Of a stretch of DNA of 5,205 nucleotides, positions 3,980-5,205 are shown piece by piece. The notes under the pieces are model-generated. The model searched no databases. It was not told the origin of the DNA and saw nothing but the letters and a program-made list of their open reading frames with translations. A program made the translations under genes and the position numbers. This DNA is from Chloroflexota bacterium (GTDB taxonomy: Bacteria > Chloroflexota > UBA6077), in contig JAJYNT010000032.1 in NCBI GenBank assembly GCA_021786215.1, positions 1-5,205 of the forward strand. The letters run 5' to 3'. Numbering within the stretch: the stretch's first letter is position 1; each line of letters begins with the position of its first letter.

Positions 3980-5205
3980 GCCCTCTGCTCCTGGGTCACC
4001 ACCTTTTTGTCCTGCCGAGACAGCGGCAGCGTGAAAACGAAAATAGTTCCGCCCCCTTGCTGCCTCTCTGCCCAGATCCGTCCCCCATGGGCCTCCACGA
4101 GCCCCCTGGCAACCGCCAAACCAAGCCCGGTGCCCTTCGGTCGCGGAGCGCCGTCTTCCACTCGATAGAAGGGTTCGAATAGCCGGGCCATAGCTTCCGC
4201 GGGGATGCCGGAGCCCTGATCAGCCACCTCGATCCTGACCTCCTCGCCCTCTCGTCGGGCGGAGATGCGGATCTCGCTTCCAGCCGGTGAGTACTTTACC
4301 GCGTTCTCCACAAGGTTTGAAAGAACCTGATCGATCTCCACGTAGTCCAGGGGCACCGGGGGAAGCTCCCTCTGTACGTCGAGCACTAGCCGGTGCCGCG
4401 CGGTCGTCGGACGCAGCCTGCCCAGGACATCGTCCATCAGCGCCCCTATGGGATACCAATCCAGCTCCGGCCGCAGGCTGCCGGCCTCGATACGGGAGAG
4501 ATCCAGCAGGTTGCCGACGATCCGGTTCAGCCGCTGGGCCTCCCTAACGATGGCCCCCGCGAACTCGTCCTTTTCCTGCTCGGTCCACTCCACATCCTTC
4601 TGCAAGAGGCTCCCGCCCGAGGCCATAATAGAGGCCAGGGGCGTTCGAAGGTCATGGGATACCGCGTTGAGCAGCGCGGTTCTCAGTTCGTCGGTGCGCC
4701 GAAGGATCTCCGCCTCGGTTGCCTCCTGGCGAAGGCGGCGGCGCTCGACGGCAAGCCCCAGCTGGGAGGCGACGGCCGAAAGCAGCCGATCATCGGCGGG
4801 ATCGAACTCGGGTGCCCCTGGTGGGTGGGCTAAGAGGATGGTGCCTGCACGCCGGCCCTGGGACTTCACCGGCACCACGTGCACGTCCTCCTGCCCAGCC
4901 TGAGGGGATAACCCCGGAAGGTATGGTGGTATCACCCGCACCCATCGCCCCGGGGAGGCTCGCCGTTCCCTGGACGGAGCTGCGCCCTCGCTGAGCATCT
5001 CGGTTGGCACGTTGGACAGGGTGCGGATCGCCGCCACATCGCCAACCACCTCCCGCACAGGGGATTCCCTGTTGTCAGTCAGTTCGATGGCAACTGCGAC
5101 CAGCTGGAGCTCCTGTCGCAACCGTTCCGCCAGGGCGCCGAGGGCATGCTTGAGATCTGGATCGCCCACCAGGCGGACCACGTCGTACAGGACTACCGCC
5201 TCCCG
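3976..5205 (-). CDS. Sensor histidine kinase (GAF-HisKA-HATPase), KdpD-like, 5' end beyond window
   Basis: The frame is open through the right edge of the window, so the 409 visible residues are the C-terminal part. A GTG at 5179-5181 is in frame, but REAVVLYDVVRLVGD reads through it as the start of a GAF-type domain, so the true start lies further out. The GAF-like region covers about visible residues 1-155, then a short coiled linker. The HisKA domain has phospho-acceptor His184 in the H-box SHDLRTPLASI. The ATPase domain has the N-box NLVENAVKYSP, G1 DQGSGIP, F-box FEPFYR and G2 GTGLGLA. All catalytic motifs are intact. No membrane helix is visible; KdpD-type kinases carry four helices before such a GAF region, which would fall outside. 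It should autophosphorylate and pass phosphate to Asp57 of the downstream regulator. The signal sensed cannot be told. Confidence 0.94.
   Translation of the reverse strand, partial: REAVVLYDVVRLVGDPDLKHALGALAERLRQELQLVAVAIELTDNRESPVREVVGDVAAIRTLSNVPTEMLSEGAAPSRERRASPGRWVRVIPPYLPGLSPQAGQEDVHVVPVKSQGRRAGTILLAHPPGAPEFDPADDRLLSAVASQLGLAVERRRLRQEATEAEILRRTDELRTALLNAVSHDLRTPLASIMASGGSLLQKDVEWTEQEKDEFAGAIVREAQRLNRIVGNLLDLSRIEAGSLRPELDWYPIGALMDDVLGRLRPTTARHRLVLDVQRELPPVPLDYVEIDQVLSNLVENAVKYSPAGSEIRISARREGEEVRIEVADQGSGIPAEAMARLFEPFYRVEDGAPRPKGTGLGLAVARGLVEAHGGRIWAERQQGGGTIFVFTLPLSRQDKKVVTQEQRA

Noticed and set aside
3218..4168. 316-residue + strand open frame
   Set aside because: It lies opposite the response regulator and kinase, which have complete family motifs. 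It is the long antisense shadow expected in GC-rich genes and begins inside the repeats.

Overview
The window is GC-rich bacterial DNA with a strong G/C preference at third codon positions. The protein types (APC permease followed by a universal stress protein, a KdpE-like regulator, a GAF-containing histidine kinase) and the SEAKHL/AQDD-encoding intergenic repeat suggest a Chloroflexota-like or similar high-GC environmental bacterium. This is inference: nothing in the window fixes the taxonomy, and no rRNA or tRNA gene is present.

Layout: (1) 1-386 is a non-coding upstream region holding a cluster of CTTGAG hexamers (three direct, one inverted), a possible -10 element and a leader that can form hairpins. 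(2) 387-2865, + strand, is a compact three-gene operon: a 12-TM APC-superfamily permease, a 61-residue two-helix membrane protein, and a membrane-anchored universal stress protein. Both junctions are stop/start overlaps (ATGA at 2039-2042, TGATG at 2222-2226), so translation is probably coupled. (3) 2866-3274 is a gene-free convergent intergenic region packed with repeats: a 137-bp imperfect palindrome, a REP-like inverted repeat, a train of four short palindromes that overlap by three bases each, and a 25-bp unit present three times. (4) 3275-5205, - strand, is a two-component system: an OmpR/KdpE-type response regulator and, upstream of it with a 4-nt ATGA overlap, a GAF-HisKA-HATPase histidine kinase whose N-terminus lies beyond the window.

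How the parts may work together (inference): the permease keeps acidic residues in TM1 and TM3 that recall potassium-carrying KimA/KUP-type APC transporters more than typical amino-acid carriers. The small protein and the anchored Usp look like accessory or regulatory subunits of that transporter. The neighbouring two-component system is KdpDE-like, and its regulator belongs to a family that binds direct repeats with an 11-bp pitch. Two of the CTTGAG hexamers upstream of the permease have exactly that pitch. A testable model is a self-contained module for ion or osmolyte uptake and its sensing. The substrate and the regulatory link are not proven by sequence.
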